A DNA stretch of 64,000 nt. It comes from Ceratothoa steindachneri (lineage: Eukaryota > Arthropoda > Malacostraca > Isopoda > Cymothoidae). The notes under the pieces were generated by a model that had not been told where the DNA came from, made no database searches, and worked only from the letters and a program-made list of their open reading frames with translations. The stretch is taken from the NCBI GenBank assembly GCA_963969495.1, contig OZ018326.1, forward strand, positions 3,367,444-3,431,443. The letters are read 5' to 3'. Both the position numbers and the translations under genes were made by a program. Of this stretch, positions 13,257 to 25,904 are shown one piece after another (within the stretch, counting starts at the first letter, position 1; every line of letters starts with the position of its first letter).

Positions 13257-15463
13257 TTCGTAAAAAAACTAGGACGGATTTGATCTCTTTCTTTTTTTAA
13301 ACTTCAAAAACAATATTTTCACTTTATGAGCTAAACTTAATCTTGTTCAGTAACTTCTTGGTAGACAATATTCTTAATTATTTCTTGTGCATTATATAAA
13401 AACAGATAAAAATAGAGTTGACCATATGAAAAACAGGGCTGCTCTAATTGTAACTATGCCACTTAAAGACTCTCACCTTAAGAATTTTTTTAATTCACAT
13501 TGAAAAACTTAAAAGAATTGGAAAATGTAGTCATATGAATTTAAATGGCAAAGAATTCTGACCATGATGGATTTAGTGATATAGTCTGAATGAAATGAAA
13601 ACGTCCTCTTTTTATCTACTTCCATTAAGAATGGTTGCCTCCATGACATGGGATATCAAATTATTTACCACTAGAGGAGTGAACTTAGAGAGATTTGTTA
13701 GATCGTAATTGCGCCAAAACATTATTTATATTTACTAACTTGAGTTCAAGTTGGCTAGAATTTACGTCAAGGATGTTCTACAGAGTTGAAGAACTCTGTA
13801 AATAATCGACTATTTGAGTATGATCCGAAATTGTATCTGCAGACAATGTTTTTCTCCGAAGCCAATAAAGCTCTTTCACAAAGCCAGTTTTAGTTTTTGT
13901 TTTTTTGCTGAATATTGGGTAATAGTTATGCCTTGAGATTATTACTAGTATTAATATCTATGAAGATAGGAGATATTTTTATTCCATCATCAGCATCGAG
14001 AGATACTTTGTCATTTCCTAGTATCAGAATGTTTTGGGCAAATTATGCTGACAGTTCATAGCCAAAGATCTCTGCACTCATATTTGCTTTAGAGACAGTG
14101 CTCTAATAGTTCTACACAAAGAAAATTATTTTAGGCAAACCCGGACCTCGTCTGTCCTGGTTAATTTATGTATCACTGAAAGTGCCTGCTTGAAATCAGC
14201 TTACTTCAAAAGAGTGACACCTCCCATAGATTCCTAACAATCCCTGATGTCTCCTATTGTCGAACCTAGTGCTTCTAATGCTGACTTACGAGCCCGTAAA
14301 TGAGGTACCCGGCGTTGTCTTGGAAAAAGATTATAACAAGGGATTATTACATTTATTAAAAATGATTCTGTAACCAATGCTACATCATAACACTTCTTAG
14401 TAGACAATATTTATCCTCTTTCCTTGTGGTGCTCTACATATGACTTCTTCATTGTTTATAAGTATTCTTCATTCTTGTCTTTGATATATATGCAACTATT
14501 TATCTACTGTTTCTACAATCTTCTTACTTCCTATATTTAATGCAACTTCCTTCTCTCGAATCCACATTCATCGTTAGAAAAAAGTTAAATTGCTATTTGT
14601 CTATTCTTTTTAATCTTCACATTCACTTCCTTTATCATCTAATATATATACATTTAACTGAATCACCCAATCCTTCTTACATGCACTATTAAGCATTTTG
14701 TATGTAGGCCTATTTTCTTCTTTCCAGTAAACGCTTCTTTCCAGTTCTGGCCTACACACCTTAATGTATTCCTATATTTGTTTCATATCCACGCTCAAAA
14801 TTATTTCGCCTATTCCACTTTTAAATATTTTAATATAACCTTCCCTTTCTCTATGATTTATAATTTTTCATTTATGAATATCCATTACTTTCTACCCTCC
14901 TTACGATTTGACATCCATAATCAAGTTGTTTAACTGTATACAGCAAAATCATTTCATCAGCGAGTCCCGTTCTAATAATTATTACAGCGTCCGCATCGAA
15001 TAAGTTCTGTAATATATCTTTCTTACCTGGCATTATCTATCTCAGTCTTAAGATCGCCTCATATTTTCAGCCAACTGATGTAAATTTATGCAAATATCCG
15101 TGATGAAAGAATGTTTGCGCTACACATAAATTTCTTTCAGCAAAGATTTCTACCACTTAATTGCAGTTTTCCTTCACTCGAGATGTAAAAAAATCTTTAC
15201 TATCACTGGAAGAAAATATTCAATAAAGTGTTTCGCATCGTTGATTTTCTATAAAATTGTATGTGAAAATCTTTATAAATTTTCGGAAAGTGTTAAACAT
15301 TCATACCTAATGCATACGAACCGAAATAATTAATCAGAGACGCTACGAAATTATAGAAATGGAGAATAAGCAATAAAATTTTCCAAATAAATTGTTGCAA
15401 TTTATAAAATATTAGAGAATATATTTTTCAATTTTTATAATATATAATTTTACTTCAATACAG
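13257..15463. other. AT-rich stretch, probable intron upstream of the Ig-type exon
   Basis: No gene or clear repeat is seen. Sequence just before 15464 ends in a pyrimidine/AT-rich run and a CAG acceptor, consistent with intron on the plus strand. Confidence 0.5.
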
Positions 15464-15596
15464 GTCCAACAACATATCTTGAAGCAGTTCTTGCTCACAA
15501 TGCACATCTACCGTGTAACATGACGTCTCCTCTGATCGGTGATCTTCCAATCCTCGTGCTGTGGTACAAAAGTGGTATAGATCGACCAATATACAG
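15464..15596 (+). CDS. Internal exon of a Sidestep-like immunoglobulin-domain cell-surface receptor
   Basis: This is a 133-bp exon bounded by an acceptor (tacttcaatacag) and a strong donor (ag then gtgagtg). The open frame encodes 43 full codons plus split codons at both ends. The peptide has the features of an Ig V-set N-terminal half: a strand B cysteine in AHLPCNMTSP, an acidic/proline turn, and the strand C core LVLWYKSG ending in RPIY. The combination LPC...VLWYK.....PIY is characteristic of the arthropod Sidestep family, single-pass membrane receptors that guide motor axons by binding Beat proteins. The second Ig cysteine would lie in the next exon, which I could not find within the window, so the following intron is long or the exon is too diverged. 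The exon has clearly more balanced base composition than its flanks. Membership of the Sidestep family is a strong guess; another V-set receptor is possible. Confidence 0.75.
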
Positions 15597-16859
15597 GTGA
15601 GTGTTATGTAAGCAAATACTTTAATTAATATAAATGTAATAGAACCTATCTCCTAATTCAAGAATAGAAAACGTGGAGAGATGAAGCATGCTGAATGTAA
15701 GTAGACTAGAGATAAATGTACTGAGTAAATCAAGAAAGTACAGTTTAAATGAACAAACAATAAAAGTTTCTTAAATTGTTGCTGTAAATCAAATCTAACA
15801 CCAACGCTCAAGGTAAAAGAATAAAGGTAGAAAATGTAGGATTTTAATACACAAATTTCTTAAAGTATTGTTTAGGATATTATCTTAAATTTTCTCCAAA
15901 CTCTATCAGATTTAATGACAGAATTGTCATGTAATAACATCAAAGGTTTGTTAAATATATGAACAAACATCAGAGATTACAATGAAAGGATAAGTTTTAT
16001 GAGTAATAAGTTCAAGAGTGAAAACTTTAGTAAGGTATAAGAGCCTGCATGAGCTAAGCCTCAGAGATTAAAGCGAATAAAGCTAAGTTCCTGAAGTTAA
16101 ATTTTTCCTAGAAATTTAAATTACTAAATGAATCATCAAATAAAAAATACTAAAATTGAACCCGGAGAAACCTAACAATGATAGACCCACTGTAATAAAT
16201 TGCAACCTGAGCTACAAACACATAATCTGTACCCATGGAATGATGTGATAGAAAAGAAAAAATACTACCGACAACGAAAAGCAGAAAATATTTCAATATG
16301 AATATAAAAGACTGCAATAAAAGTGTTCCCGAATTTGATCAAGAAATTCAAAACTTATATCGCAAAACATCTTCAAACTAAATAGGGAAATGAAAAAATT
16401 CCCGACATGAACATTTAATTCAATGAAATATCTTTGTAAGTACCCGAAATTTTTAATGCAACCGCGAAAAAAAGTAAAACTTTCAGAGGTAATATTAAAC
16501 TTAATAATTAAATAATGCAGCTTAAACAACCAGACAAAGTATATGGGTGGAATTAATACAAAGGATTAAAAGGTAACATAAATAACATAAAAAAATTTAA
16601 TATAGTTGAGAATACAATGAAGCATTGAAAAGGTTATAAAATGCCTATAACGTGACTACTAAAGACATGATTACATACGAATAAGAGTAGCTATTTAAAA
16701 AGATAAGGGCAACTTCAAAGGACATAAATTATGCTTGGTTTAACCAGTTCTAAACTTTAAAGTAGGATAAACAGTAAAACCGGGTCTATTTACCAAATTT
16801 GGTTGCTCTAACTTATTCTGATTTATGTCTTTATGACATACAAAAATTTCAATAATTGC

Positions 16860-17255
16860 CGTACTAACTTTGGGAAGGGCTTTGGAAATTATATCATTTG
16901 AAAGAAGGACCTTGGCAATTATATCATTTGAAAGAGAATTTAAAACATAAGGGTTTCAGATTTCATTGGAATGGGCTGAATAGTTATGATGTTATTACCA
17001 AATATTTCCTGGGTCATCCTTGGGAATACTTTGACAATTGTACCATCCAAAAGAAAATGTAAAATAATATAATAGTTTCATTTTACGTCAGAATCGCTGA
17101 AAAGTTATGATGTTATTGCCAAAACAAAATAATTTCCTGGCTAATATTGGGATGACTCGGCAACTATATCATTCGAAGTAAAATTTAAAAACAACATCAG
17201 GGTTACAAATTTCGTTAGAATCATCCAAATAGTTACAATGTCATTACCAAAACAA
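16860..17255. repeat. Three diverged tandem units of about 122-127 bp
   Basis: The phrase gttatgatgttattacc recurs at about 16983 and 17105 and as gttacaatgtcattacc at about 17232. It is preceded each time by a related block containing ggcaat/gacaat/gcaact, then atatcattYgaa-like and ttYatt-like stretches. The units differ by many substitutions and small indels, so the array is old. No coding potential is evident. Confidence 0.7.
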
Positions 17256-19574
17256 AAAAAAGCAAATCGGGGACCCACCGACCGGCATACAGATTCCTTA
17301 GTATTTTGTATCACAACATTTATGACGGAAGATAATCTGATATTGCTGAAATTGTTCACTTTCTATCTTGAAGAAATAATCAGATAGCAAAGCAGAATAA
17401 AAAAGACATCTTGATTTATAGTGATTAACTATCCCGTCCCCCCCGAATTTTAAGAGATGTTCATTGAGATGTTAGCGTAAAGAAATCGCAAACTCTACTA
17501 TAGGAGCGTAACAATTAAGTGCTGTCATGAAAAATAATGAAATTGAATCAATTTATATTATCCACAAAAAACCTGTATATGAAGCATTTTCTTTGCTTCA
17601 TTTATTTTCACATAAATCTTTTTATTTTTCCAATAATGCTTATGTCACCATTTATTCACTTGTATTATTGATTATTTCAATTTATAAATTTAAGCTTTAT
17701 ATTTTTAGGTATCAAGCTTAATATTACTTCTGATAGTTTCTAATATATTGCCTTATTTATTAATATTATCAGCTATCAAACCGTGCAATTTATTGTTTTA
17801 ATTGATCTTAGTACGAAGACTGATGAAAGGCATATGATTTATTGAATGAATCACAAAGGTGTTCCAAAGAAAGCTTGGCATGAGAGATAAAATATAAGAG
17901 TTTCAAAATAACAACAGGATCTCAGATAAAGATTATCTCCGACTCCCTTAGTTCTTCCTGGATTCAGCCTCCTTTCCTAGGACAAAAGGATAACCTACAA
18001 GAAAATGGAACACCATCGGGTTTCCCACCCTTAGTAGCCATTGCTGAAAGCTTTAGAGACAGACAGCGATTTTCAAAATGTTTATCATATATTAAATATG
18101 GTCGAGAAAGTACTTATAAAGGCACAATTACGATTGGAATAATTTTGCGGGACAGAAATTAGGTCACATGGATAGGTTGAGAAACCGACCTTCAGGATAT
18201 TCATAGTGAAAGCAATAATAAAATTAACATGATATGTGCAGGAATTGTAATTCCTAAGATAATAGATAAAAAAGAAATTTGCCGAGTGGATTCCAATTTA
18301 GCATGTTTCAAAGTGTATACATATGAAGAAAAAACAAGGACAAGGAAAGAAGAATTGAGAGTCAAAGGGTTTTCGTATTTATTTGGGAGACTTTTTGAAG
18401 CAATAAACAATGTGGCAGAATACATCAGCTTATAACGGAGAGAAGGGTGACCCTCCCTCTCCCAAAAAATAAGAAAAGGAGAAAAAATGAAGAGGAATCT
18501 TAATTTGAGTCCTTATGTACGATGTGATAATGCCTTCTCATGGAAATTAGCCTGAGTTAAAATAAAAATTAGGGAATTTCTTAATACATATATCCTCTAA
18601 AACTCTTTTGGAAAACTAATTATTGCATTTAGTGATAAATTTGGCGCTATGGTCTTTAATAGCGCGATTACAATTGTATATCTTTAAAAATAAAACATAC
18701 GGCTCAGATGTTGTTTAAAACTTACCTGGAGCTCTTTAATTGTTTTTCTATCATAACTTGGACTATATTTATTACACTTCATAAAATAAACCGAACCTGG
18801 CTGGGGAGGGGAGTTTTGATGATTTATAGCTATAATATATAATATATATTATAAACGTTTGGAGGAGACAGTGAACTCTGCTGAAAATTTTGTTATAAAG
18901 TAACAACAGCTTATTTTTTGGCATTAAGCAATCTAATATTATATTCGCTCCCCCCTACTCCCCAAAATTCTTTTCGCTGCATCATAACAAATGTTTAGAA
19001 AATAAAATGACTAGCATGATTTAGATCTTATGTAAAGAATATTTTCCATTTCTTTATTTAACTATTCGAGGGACACCAATCGTAGGGAACGGAGACGAAT
19101 GTAAGTAAAGAACACAATTTATTTACTATTGTGGGGGTTTAATTAAAAGTATATGTAAGATTTGGTGGAGAAGGGTTTTTTGTATACTTTGTATATGAAG
19201 CCTTAAAAATTCTTATGGATGAAAATGTCTATGAATGCAATAGTACAGTACTGTTTAACCTCTAAGTTTAATTTAATCGTAGCCACGATGTTATTTCGTT
19301 TATTTAATAATATATTAATATTTAACTTTGTACACTTTAGACATAATATGTCATCAACATACCTTAGGCAAGGTGAAGCTACGGTATCTTGATGAGATAT
19401 TCTAAATAGTATATTTATTGGTATATTTATTCTAATCCAGCTTCACCTGCAACAAAGTAAATGAATAATATTTTTTCCCTTACCCTTAAACCTTTATTAT
19501 TATGTATATTTGAAATGGTTATTGGCTTAACCTAGAATAAAAAGTCTAGTTTTTGCTTGATATTAAAAGTAAAA

Positions 19575-20368
19575 GAGATCGTTAGACAGTTCCGCAATTT
19601 TATTATTATCAATCTAGATCTGCTCCCTTTTTCTTAATAAACCAATGGATTGTTTAATGGGTGCTCCGGTAATTCTACCATCAATACCTGCTCACAAACA
19701 TGACATAAATTCGTTCCCAGTCTACTCAGTAGTGATATACTAAGCAGGATAAGTGTTATAAGTAGGGATAAAATACAGAACCATTCTTTTGAACGAATGC
19801 AACTATGCAGAAGAGTAGAAATTAATAAACAACAAATATAAAAGTTGCAAATACTACATTGAATATTAACAAAAAGCCAGAAGAGTTATAGTGAGTAGTA
19901 TAATATGTAGCCATATCGAGAACATAGAAACGGGAAATAAGTTACTGGGAGCAATTTGTAAAAATGGATTTCTGCGCAAACCAGCCATCGGCGACGATAT
20001 ATGGGGCATGAAAGTAAAATAAAAGTGAATCAAAGCGAGGAATTATAAAAACTACATATGCCAATAATGATTTAAGTGATGGCAGCAAACATACCACTAA
20101 AGAAGACCGCTAGACAGTTTCGCCCTATTATTATTATCTAATATTATCTAATATAGATATGCTATTGAGTAGACTGGTTCCAAGTCTACTCAATAGCGAT
20201 ACACTTGGAAGGATTGTCGATCAATAAGCAAGATAAGTGTACCTTTTTAGAGGAGAATACACAATCATTCTTTCCAACGAATGAAACTATGCACAACAGT
20301 GGAAATTAATAAACGACAAATAAAAAAGTTGAAAGTGCTACATTGAATAGTAACAAAAAGCCGGAAGA
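19575..20368. repeat. Diverged direct duplication flanking unrelated DNA
   Basis: A block at 19575-19887 is repeated at 20102-20368. Shared landmarks in order are cgYtagacagttYcgc, agtctactcaRtagYgatac, gcaRgataagtgt, ggRaattaataaacRacaaat and acaaaaagccRgaagag. The spacing between landmarks falls from about 528 to about 484 bp along the copies, showing indels in one of them. This could be two copies of a short retroelement or an old local duplication. Confidence 0.75.
20161..20197. repeat. Perfect 15-bp stem hairpin inside the duplicated block
   Basis: Arms gctattgagtagact and agtctactcaatagc pair perfectly around the 7-base loop ggttcca. In the other copy of the block only the right-arm equivalent (agtctactcagtagtga, near 19721) is present, so the left arm was gained or lost in one copy. 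Confidence 0.85.
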
Positions 20369-22305
20369 GAAATGAGGAATTAGATTAGGTGAACATCAAG
20401 GTAAAACCGATTGCGAGAACAAAACTAATGATTTTATACTAAAAATAATAATCTTAAACGAACCATATTTTTCCTTAAAAGAGGAGAAATAAATAATATA
20501 TGATAGATGCGAGGGTATCCGATGCCACAGGAACGAAAAGTTCATAGAGAAAACATTCATTGGACTAGGAATTATAATCATCTCAATGGATTCGAAAATG
20601 AAAAATGGATAAGTTAAAATTAAACGAACTTAGAAAAGGGAGCAATTACGCAAATATGGACAAACAAATGAATAATAACATATAGAAATTTATTCCTAAA
20701 TTTATGCCTTGAAGTTAATGCAATTTATAACACGGAAATAACACAAGAATGTGAACTGAAAATACAATCCAAGTCGAATGGGATAGCCCAGAATCAGACA
20801 GTTGAGAAATATGATGTAGCTTTATCAGACATTGCCGTAACATTCGAGGTGAATTGCATCCATTTCTAATAGTTGCAGTGTTTTTATTACCAGTATGAGA
20901 TTGCCTATTAATTTAATTTGGGAAATCGAATCAGAGCAAACCTTTGATATAAAGGTTACCAAGGAGAAGCAGTTTAAGAATATTTAGACTATTCTTTCAT
21001 AGAGATACGTATCTCCAATGATATTATACTTTGCGGCAAAACATTCGGTATATTACACTGGCCAACAAATTTCAAATCTGATTTTAGTTCTTCTTTATCA
21101 TATCAAGTTTTCGAGATATTTGAAAATAAAATATGACCGCCACTGCTGATAGAATGTAGAATTTATCTGGATGATTTTTGCCCTCTCGAAGCATTGTTAC
21201 TGCTTTGTGCAAATATTTGGAAGCCTCTTATGATCAACGCAGAAAGAGCAGCTTAGAAGATGCACATCACGTGAGGAACCTGAAAGCATAAAACAGAATT
21301 ATAAATAATTGCGCCAAATATGCACGAGGGTTACAAATGTAAAGGAATTCTTCTCTATACCCCCTTAACCAGCAAGAACTCACGAAGCATCTAGTTTGCT
21401 TATCTTAGCAGTACAATAATGATGCATGCAATAATAGAGCGATATCAGTAATATATAATATTTTATAATTGCAGGAGGCCATTTTCAATTTTTGACATAT
21501 CTTAAAAATGGTACGTGCTAGAGCAAATCCGAAGGCAGATTCGGATTCAGTATGGAATTAGCATTTAGTAAAGTGTGTTGATTAATGCTATCAATATTAT
21601 ATAAATTGCAGTCATCTAATAACAATAAATTAGGATATCCTGGTCAAAATTAACTGAAATCTGTTGAGGACGCAATCAACTAAATCTAATTATAAATAAT
21701 AGCCAACCGGGAGTTTATTGAGAATAAATTCAAAACTATCTTATCAACTGAGAGGATTGTACCTCAAAAGAATTAGTATAATGAAGAAAATAACGGATGT
21801 TCTATTAAATACAGACGATAAAATGGACTCATAACTCGAAAAGATGGTCCTACTCATTCGAAGTAGAAACAGGATATGAAGGAATAAGAAAAATATGAAA
21901 TAATATAAACAGATTAGCAAAAATGGACTATAATCAGTGCCCATATCAGGAATTAATAACATTAAAAAGAGAATTGGCATTCCTAGAACAAAAATAATAA
22001 GATAGTGAATGGAACTAGATGAATTTAAAATAGACAATAAAAGGTCATCAGGCAATGCTTAGAGACAATATGTACAGAGATTAAATATTAAACCACCTAG
22101 AAAATATTAATTTTAAAAATAATCAAGAAATCAGTATCATAGGTATAATTTGAACATTTAGCAATAGTATAAAAACATTGAGAGACTTTTCGAGAGGTGC
22201 ATAAATGAAGAAGAGACGAATCTTAGAAGACCTGGGCAAAAGCTGCTTTCAATGCCTTCCTACTCCTTCTGGACTATGCACAGGGGTCTACTTTCGCACT
22301 CAATG

Positions 22306-23630
22306 CCACAAAAGAGTTACAAATACTGACAATCTTAGGAAGATACATGAAGGCTTTCCAAGCCCTCACCAGCATCAAAGACCTCCTCATCATGCCAGCT
22401 TCGAAAGACGGTGGACTAGTCATCAATAACAATTGGGATTACAATAAAAAGATGGGAACATACTTAGGGACGAAAACACTTGAATATCAAAGCTGGCACA
22501 GCTTAATATAAACCAATGTCTTTGAACAATGAAGCGAGAAAGGTTTTTTAAACGCACAGCAAGAGAAAAAAAGCTCCTTCAACTGCTAGAAGAGAGCCAG
22601 AGTAGTCGCATCATGCGGAAATCGCCTAAGATGCATAAAGTGAACGTCACAATGCGTACCATCACATCGAGGTTAAGCAGCCCCCTACACAGCCTAGCCA
22701 AAGTACTTGACCGCCAACTTGCATGTATGAGGCAGAGCATTAACGAGACCCATCAGTTGTACGGTATGGCCATAAGAACACCTCTATCCGCCATCTTAGA
22801 CTGTCGGTTTATGGAGAAAATAGAGTCGGGAGCGATGAGGTAATTGCCTCGGCCAAATTTATAATGCGTATCCTACGTAGGCTTCACGATCGTGATCGAC
22901 CCACGACGCCACAAACATAGAAAGTTGCTCCTCATGATCAATGGCATTCACAAACCATCAAATTTATAGCGGAAAAATTGGAAGAATACACAGGTCTTAA
23001 TATCTAGATATTAAATTACATATGACTGACGAAGGTTTGAAAACCTCTGTCTAAGGTAAACCAACCAACGAAGATGAATTTGTCAACTATCTATCCGCCC
23101 ACAAAGCTCAGAGCGAATTCGGGATTGCCATAAGGGTTCTTTCTGCACATACGGTGGATTTGAAGCGAAGTGTTCATCATCCGGGAGGAGACGAACATAC
23201 AAGGCTGCTTCCAGAAGCTGGAAAACCCTGTCGGCTTATTAGGAAGGCAATGAGAAAGGAAATTAACATCGTTTAGAATATTACAGCAGTAGAAAAGTGA
23301 GTCCTAACACAAAGTTTATCTTAGCATCTACTAGCCTTCTCTCATTCAGAGTGGGATGAAGAATTGCATCATACAAGAGATAATCACTCTTCAGGCTGGT
23401 GTCAAATTGGGAAACATTTGACGCTAAAAACCACCGACAGAGTTCAATAGGATATCCTGGCAGTAGTCTTTAGCCACGCTCTTAGTGAGCACCGGCATAA
23501 TGCTGACGACAGCATAAACTGGAGGGAAGCAAGAGCAGAGGACGTTCAACAAACAGAAAGAGGAGAAAGGTATTGGAAGCAGTGTTCATAGTTACTGTCG
23601 AAGTAGGTCCAAGTGTACGGGAATATACGC
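22306..23630 (+). pseudogene. Penelope-like retroelement, decayed reverse transcriptase region
   Basis: Read through frameshifts and stops on the plus strand, the order of motifs matches Penelope-like element (PLE) proteins. A segment near 22309-22470 contains KDGGLVINNNWDYNKKM, the conserved 'K-D-G-x-V-x-x-x-x-x-x-Y' region before the RT core. A segment near 22600-22770 contains SPKMHKVNVTMRTITS followed by SPLHSLAKVLDRQL, the diagnostic LPKxHK..xxPxRPIxS..xSP...LAK block. A region near 23000-23175 contains DEGLKTSV and GKPTNEDEF followed by LKRSV near 23170, matching the post-RT VYRKPTxTDxxL...KRxV region. The YADD-type catalytic core is not recognisable and no GIY-YIG nuclease is found at the 3' end. 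PLEs copy themselves by target-primed reverse transcription; this copy is dead. Confidence 0.75.
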
Positions 23631-23788
23631 ACGCAGGCTCTAAGGTAGGCTAAGAAAGGCAACAAATGTTATTATTCTAAGAGGGCGATTTAAATAGTTT
23701 GCTGCAGCTGCGTGACCAAGGAATATTCCAAACACAACGACAAAAATAGATTTTAATACACAGTAAATCAAAGGTAAACAATAAATAT

Positions 23789-23790
<2 letters not shown>

Positions 23791-23831
<41 letters not shown>
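23791..23831. repeat. (TA)n microsatellite
   Basis: About 20 uninterrupted TA units at the left border of the unclassified GC-richer unit. Confidence 0.97.
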
Positions 23832-23833
<2 letters not shown>

Positions 23834-24994
23834 TACATGAATAAGACGGAATTAGGTCCCGAATACTAATTGGAAAACCAGGGTTTTTAAATGGTTATAT
23901 TAGGTGATTTAGGGTAGTGAGCGATTTAGTTCCTTTGAACCTCCAGAGTAAAGCGAGGCGAACTTGGGCGAGGGGGGGGGGGGTCTTAATGACCTTTGCT
24001 ACTCACGAGTGTAGCAGAGAACTCGAAGAAGGTCGTGCTACTTTCTCCAAACTTTGATTTAGAGAGATGCGGGCCTCTTATCCTCACGGGGTCACCGGAC
24101 CAACTTAGAAAGGTGGAGAAGGTGACTTCTCCAAACTCATCTTAAGCGAGCTATCGGGCCACTTGTCCTCAAAAAGTCGCCGGTCGAGTTTCGGAAGCCG
24201 GCTTGTCCAATCCTTGATCCTAAATCGGTTGAGAAATGCCGACGTTGAGGCAAGAGAATCTTTTCCCTGACCCGAAGTTACGAGTGTGATGTCCAGCTAC
24301 TTCGTGGCTGGCGACCGTTACTAAGCACTTCTCGTGAGAGAGCGTCGTTGAGTCGAACTCCTTTCAGGGAACCATCCTCTGAAGGAAACTGTGAGAAATC
24401 TTCGGGGGGGGTGCATATATACCCGGATTTCTCTAAAACAGGAAGAGAGAGGGGGGGGGCCTTCTCGAACCCTCATTATCGGCCAGGATCAGTGGGTCAA
24501 ACGGAATGACCAGTGGCTGGAGCCATAAAAGTTGTTCGAGGCAAACCTACAAAATAGATGAGTAATCTCCCGACCCGGGAGGGGGAGGGCAGAGAGATTA
24601 AGACTACGAGGAGGTGGCCTTCAATTTCAGATTCATGCCTCAGTGTGACTTTCTCAGTGACCTGGTAGTAAGTCCTAAAAGGGTAAAGTCGGAGGTAGGA
24701 AGGAGTAACGGCTTGCTTTCTCTTTCGAAGTAATATCTTAGGAGGTAGGGTGATAATACTATTTTAGTGGAACCCCCTCTACAGTCGCAGCAAAATTCTT
24801 TGCCTGCTTTCATGTTAATAGATGTAGGGAAAATATTCGCGGATACAGACCGATCGTAGTCTGAACTCATCAAGAACAGGATGAATTAGTTATGAGCTCA
24901 GAAGATTTTTCAGTACATACTATACCATTAATGGCTAGCGGTCCCGTTTTTTTCTTGCCTTATATTCTTGTTTCTCTCATTCTTCCTGCTCAGA

Positions 24995-24996
<2 letters not shown>
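23832..24996. mobile_element. Unclassified GC-richer repeat unit bracketed by (TA)n
   Basis: This 1.17-kb block differs sharply in composition from its surroundings: it is richer in G and C, has G-runs of about 12 at 23972 and 9 near 24452, and carries many short GC-rich words. It contains two diverged copies of a block of about 85 bp with shared words ttctccaaact, cgggcc.cttRtcctca and gtcRccgg at roughly 24044-24115 and 24127-24200. A TATA-like gcatatatacccgg occurs near 24412. No RT, transposase or rRNA motif is recognised. A 77-codon minus-strand frame at 24640-24873 is unassigned. Candidates are an LTR, a promoter-type 5' region of a retroelement, or a new non-coding element. The call as mobile is inferred from the flanking (TA)n tracts. 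Confidence 0.4.

Positions 24997-25036
<40 letters not shown>
24997..25036. repeat. (TA)n microsatellite
   Basis: About 20 TA units between the GC-richer unit and the Helitron-like repeat. It may belong to the TA-rich 5' end of the latter. Confidence 0.97.
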
Positions 25037-25040
<4 letters not shown>

Positions 25041-25049
25041 TTATATACA

Positions 25050-25900
25050 TATAATAAAAATGAAGTATGCCTGTCTCTTGTGTGTGGCTGTCTGTCTGTC
25101 CATGTATATGAATAAAAAAAATTCATTTTTATCTCTCCCCCCATCTCTCCACTATGTCTCATCTCTCCACTGTCTCCTCCTCTCTCTTCCCCCTCTATGC
25201 CTGCCCTCTATCTCTCCCCCTTTCTCTCCCTTCCCTCCTCCACTCTCACCATCTCTTCCTACCACCTCATCATATCTCCCTCATCCTTTTCTCCCTCCCC
25301 CACTTTTCATCCACCATCTTCCTCTCTTCTCTCCCTACCCCCATCCTCTCTCTCTCCCTCCATTTCTTTCCCTCCCACTTCTCCCTTCCCCTCCTCTCAG
25401 TTTCCACTTATATCTCCATCTCCCTCTCTATCCCCTTACCCTGTCTCTTCCTATGTGTCCACCCTCTCTTCCCCCTTTACAATATGATATTCAAAACAAG
25501 AGAAAATATTATCTCCTCCCCTCTCTCCCCTACCTCCCTCCCCCCCTGCACAAGAACATCATAATCAAGTAAATTTGTTTTTTTTTTTCCATCCCGTCCT
25601 TAAAGTCTGTATAAAGTTATAGATAAGACGCTGGATCTGTTTCTGCGGCCACAACTTTGTTCGCTCATAACTATCAGTCCCAAGGACGCGTGAGTGTAAA
25701 CTGGCGACTGCGCGCGGTGAAAGATTTACTCACTTTAGGTTTATTATATGATAAGGAGAGTTAGCACCTCTCCTGGATCTGCCTTAAATCTAAAACAATA
25801 ATATTAATCAACAAGTAATGATATTTTGGGCCACAATATAAGGGAAACGCCCTGGCTAAAAAGCCTGACCTAATTTCCGAACACATATTTTAATGAAAAA
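25050..25900 (+). mobile_element. Non-autonomous Helitron-like repeat with long pyrimidine tract (copy 1)
   Basis: The left end reads ataataaaaatgaagtatg followed by tgtctgtctgtc-type sequence, as in many arthropod Helitron 5' ends. A nearly pure pyrimidine tract (CTCC/CCCT rich) fills 25126-25550. The remainder (25575-25900) is closely related to 40590-40950: both carry 'atctgtttctg.ggccacaac.ttgttcgctca', 'gaatgtaaactg'-like, 'tatatgata.g', 'gccacaatataag' and 'tttccgaac.cac' stretches. A small hairpin (agggaaacgccct) near 25841 parallels gggcgttgccc near 40893. It has no coding capacity; the open frames over the pyrimidine tract are low-complexity artefacts. The Helitron assignment rests on end resemblance only. 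Confidence 0.45.
25126..25550. repeat. Pyrimidine-rich (CT/CCT) low-complexity tract
   Basis: More than 400 bases almost entirely C and T on the plus strand, broken only by scattered A. Such tracts can adopt triplex (H-DNA) structures. Related tracts occur at 38060-38270 and 40476-40560, the two halves of one tract split by a CR1 insertion. Confidence 0.9.
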
Positions 25901-25904
25901 GACA

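Larger units (their letters stand above)
15597..22200 (+). other. Probable long intron after the Ig-type exon, with old repeats
   Basis: Starts at a canonical donor and holds no further recognisable exon. It contains diverged tandem units (16860-17255), a duplicated segment (19575-20368) and a palindromic TA patch near 18830-18853. The stretch from about 20400 to 22200 looks like eroded, stop-rich former coding DNA leading into the Penelope remnant, but no motif could be assigned. Confidence 0.5.

Noticed and set aside
23940..24640. GC-rich block considered as ribosomal RNA
   Set aside because: None of the conserved 18S, 5.8S or 28S segments I would recognise are present.
24892..25572. 226-codon Ser/Pro/Leu-rich frame and two overlapping frames
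   Set aside because: They arise from the TA tract and the pyrimidine-rich low-complexity stretch, open in all three frames.
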